From positions 1 to 8,695 of the forward strand of contig QBLP01000081.1 of NCBI GenBank assembly GCA_003070825.1: a stretch of DNA of 8,695 nt, read 5' to 3'. The notes under the pieces are model-generated. The model searched no databases, was not told where the DNA came from, and worked only from the letters and a program-made list of their open reading frames with translations. Positions within the stretch are counted from its first letter, which is position 1. Every line of letters starts with the position of its first letter. The stretch comes from Halanaerobium sp. Its GTDB lineage: Bacteria; Bacillota; Halanaerobiia; Halanaerobiales; Halanaerobiaceae. The position numbers and the translations under genes were made by a program. This document shows, in pieces, positions 6,495 to 8,695 of the stretch.

Positions 6495-8695
6495 ATGGAT
6501 AATAGTGAAGCTCTACTTCAGGGCAAAAGCAGAGATGACAGTAATGATTATCATAAGCTGCAGGGTGTTCTAAATTATGAAATTAAAGCTAATCAAGTTA
6601 TATTTGATTTTGAACATGCCAGTTTAACAATAGAATTTTTAAGAGCTGATATTTTTAGATTGATTATGGCTCATTCTAATCAGCCTATTAATTATAAGAC
6701 AACTGAGGCTGTAATTGACCATAGTCTAAGCTATGATAATTTTGAAGTTGAAGAAAATAAAGAAAAAATAATCATTAAAACTGAAGCACTAAAGCTTTCA
6801 GTTAGGAAAGATAAATTTCTGCTCAGTGTCTTTGATCAGAAAGGTAATCTAATCCATCAAGATCACAGTGATTATGCTCTGGGCTGGAAAAAGCAGAAAG
6901 TTAGAGCCTGGAAATCTTTTGAGAACAGCGAAAGATTCTATGGTCTGGGAGAAAAGACGGGCTGGCTTGATAAAAAGGGCAGACGTTATGAAATGTGGAA
7001 CCATGATACTTTTGTTCCTCATGTTGACGATACTGACCCCTTATATCAGTCAATTCCATTTTTGATTTCCTACAGTCCTGAAAACAGTTACGGTATTTAT
7101 TTTGATAATTCATATAAAAGTTTTTTCGATCTGGGCAGTGAAGGACAGGATTACTATTCTTTTTGGTCTGAAGGTGGAGATTTAGACTATTATTTCTTCA
7201 ACGGACCATCTCTGAAAGAAGTAGTCCAAAAATATTCAAAAATAACTGGTACTATGCCCTTACCACCAAAATGGTCGCTCGGCTACCACCAGTCCCGCTA
7301 CAGCTATTATCCACAGGCTGAAGTGGATGAACTGGTAAAAACATTTAGGGATAAAGAAATTCCCTGTGATGCCTTCCATTTTGATATTCATTATATGGAC
7401 GAATATAAGATTTACACCTGGGATGAAGACCGCTTTCCTGATCCTGAGGCAATGTTTAGAAATATGGCTGAAAATGGGATTAAGGGAGTCACAATTATCG
7501 ATCCCGGGGTAAAAAGAGATCCAGAATATAAACTTTATCAGGAAGGTATGGAAAATGATTATTTCTGTAAATATCTTGATGGTAAAGTTTTTATAGATAA
7601 GGTCTGGCCGGGCAACTGTGCTTTTCCCGATTTTACCCAGTCAAAGGTAAGAGACTGGTGGGCCGGACTGCAGAAAGATTATGTAGATTTAGGAGTTAAG
7701 GGTATCTGGAATGATATGAATGAACCGGCTGCTTTTAACGAAACAGACACCATGGATGTTAATGTAATGCATCAAAATGATGGTGATCCTGGAACTCACC
7801 GCAGATTTCACAATTTATATGGTTTTTTAGAAGATAAGGCTACTTTTGAAGGCCTCAAGGAAAGTCTTGCCAATGAAAGGCCTTTTGTGCTGACCAGAGC
7901 CGGTTTTGCCGGTATTCAGAGATATTCTGCTGTCTGGACAGGAGATAACCGCAGTTTCTGGGATCATATAAAAGTTGCGATGCCGATGCTGATGAATCTT
8001 GGCCTGTCAGGTGTTAGCTTCTGTGGAACAGATGTTGGTGGTTTTACCGGCAACACTAATGGTGAGCTTCTAACCCGCTGGACTCAGATGGGAGCCTTTG
8101 TCCCTTTCTTTAGAAACCACTGTGAGGTTAGAGCAATTTCTCAGGAACCCTGGTCCTTTGGAGAGAAATATGAAAAGATAATTAAAGAATATATTGAGTT
8201 GAGGTATAAATTTATCACTCATCTTTATAACCTATTCTATCAGGCTTCTCAGACAGGTATTCCTGTTATAAGGCCGTTAATTATGGAATTCCCGGAAGAT
8301 AAAAAATGCGAAAATTTATCTGATCAGTTTATGATTGGTGAGAGTCTAATGGCTGCTCCGGTCTACCAGCCGGATCAGGATAAAAGAATGCTCTACCTGC
8401 CGGAAGGAAAATGGATTGATTTCTGGACAAAAGAAATCTATCAAGGTGGAGAGCATATAATAGTAGATGCACCATTAGATACTCTACCACTCTTTGTTAG
8501 AGCGGGAAGTATTATTCCGCTTAATGAGAAGTTAAATTATGTAGATGAAAAAGAGATTGAGACTCTAGAATTAAATCTATTTGTATCAGAAGATAATAAT
8601 CTGGGAAGTTACAGTCTTTATGATGATGATGGTATTTCCTACAACTACCAGAATGGGGTCTACAATCTAACTGATTTTAACTATCAGTATACTGA
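6495..8695 (+). CDS. GH31 alpha-glucosidase-like enzyme, 3' end beyond the window
   Basis: Predicted retaining alpha-glucosidase acting on the non-reducing end of alpha-glucosides. The frame is open from ATG 6495 to the right edge (about 733 codons), which is most of a usual 750-800 aa protein. The N-terminal mutarotase-like beta-sandwich includes RFYGLGEKTGW at about residues 146-156. The TIM barrel begins near PPKWSLGYHQSRYSYY at about residue 257. The nucleophile is D407 in GIWNDMNEP (codon 7713-7715), and the acid/base is D484 in WTGDNRSFW (codon 7944-7946). GTDVGGF and PFFRNH are further GH31 hallmarks. The C-terminal beta-domain with SYSLYDDDGISY is reached before the sequence stops. 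No signal peptide is seen, so it is probably cytoplasmic. The LacI-type operator upstream suggests sugar-responsive control. Alpha-glucosidase is preferred over alpha-xylosidase from overall sequence style, but specificity is inferred. Confidence 0.92.
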   Translation, partial: MDNSEALLQGKSRDDSNDYHKLQGVLNYEIKANQVIFDFEHASLTIEFLRADIFRLIMAHSNQPINYKTTEAVIDHSLSYDNFEVEENKEKIIIKTEALKLSVRKDKFLLSVFDQKGNLIHQDHSDYALGWKKQKVRAWKSFENSERFYGLGEKTGWLDKKGRRYEMWNHDTFVPHVDDTDPLYQSIPFLISYSPENSYGIYFDNSYKSFFDLGSEGQDYYSFWSEGGDLDYYFFNGPSLKEVVQKYSKITGTMPLPPKWSLGYHQSRYSYYPQAEVDELVKTFRDKEIPCDAFHFDIHYMDEYKIYTWDEDRFPDPEAMFRNMAENGIKGVTIIDPGVKRDPEYKLYQEGMENDYFCKYLDGKVFIDKVWPGNCAFPDFTQSKVRDWWAGLQKDYVDLGVKGIWNDMNEPAAFNETDTMDVNVMHQNDGDPGTHRRFHNLYGFLEDKATFEGLKESLANERPFVLTRAGFAGIQRYSAVWTGDNRSFWDHIKVAMPMLMNLGLSGVSFCGTDVGGFTGNTNGELLTRWTQMGAFVPFFRNHCEVRAISQEPWSFGEKYEKIIKEYIELRYKFITHLYNLFYQASQTGIPVIRPLIMEFPEDKKCENLSDQFMIGESLMAAPVYQPDQDKRMLYLPEGKWIDFWTKEIYQGGEHIIVDAPLDTLPLFVRAGSIIPLNEKLNYVDEKEIETLELNLFVSEDNNLGSYSLYDDDGISYNYQNGVYNLTDFNYQYT

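Noticed and set aside
6868..7113. Short reading frames on both strands inside the GH31 gene
   Set aside because: They lie within the conserved mutarotase-like domain coding sequence and show no family resemblance or ribosome binding site.

Overview
The window looks like chromosomal DNA from a low-GC, Gram-positive-type anaerobic bacterium. Codon use is A/T-rich, Shine-Dalgarno sequences are strong (GGGAGGT, AGGTGG, AGGGGTG) and TTG is used as a start. The protein style and gene set recall the Halanaerobium group, but that placement is an impression from memory, not a search result.

Layout. Positions 45-3840 (+) hold an arabinan/arabino-oligosaccharide degradation operon of three tightly spaced genes: a GH43 endo-arabinanase-like enzyme with a C-terminal ricin-type lectin module, a GH51 alpha-L-arabinofuranosidase, and a second GH43 enzyme with an N-terminal Ig-like (Big_4-type) module. 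It ends in a clear hairpin terminator. Next is a single-gene aldo/keto reductase (3958-4824, +). It faces a DUF815-type AAA+ ATPase gene (4976-6251, -) across a long nested hairpin that probably terminates both. The ATPase gene is divergent from a GH31 alpha-glucosidase-like gene (6495 to the right edge, +, incomplete). The intergenic region between them contains a LacI-family-type operator.

How the genes fit together. None of the glycosidases shows a signal peptide, so the picture is cytoplasmic breakdown of imported oligosaccharides: the first GH43 cuts alpha-1,5-arabinan fragments, GH51 and the second GH43 release arabinose, and GH31 handles alpha-glucosides under separate sugar-responsive control. 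No transporter or arabinose isomerase/kinase gene lies inside the window.

Two genes are damaged as read. The 3' end of the first GH43 is joined directly to the inside of the GH51 gene at about 1347-1354, so GH51 has lost its start and its first conserved segment while keeping both catalytic glutamates. The DUF815 gene is split by a frameshift at a run of nine A (coding strand) just before the Walker A motif. Each could be a real mutation or an assembly/sequencing error; the A9 run could also be a slippage site. I did not find a convincing previously undescribed system. The junction, the A9 frameshift and the GH31 operator deserve the most attention. No RNA genes, insertion sequences or CRISPR arrays were seen, and no gene-free stretch exceeds 300 bases.
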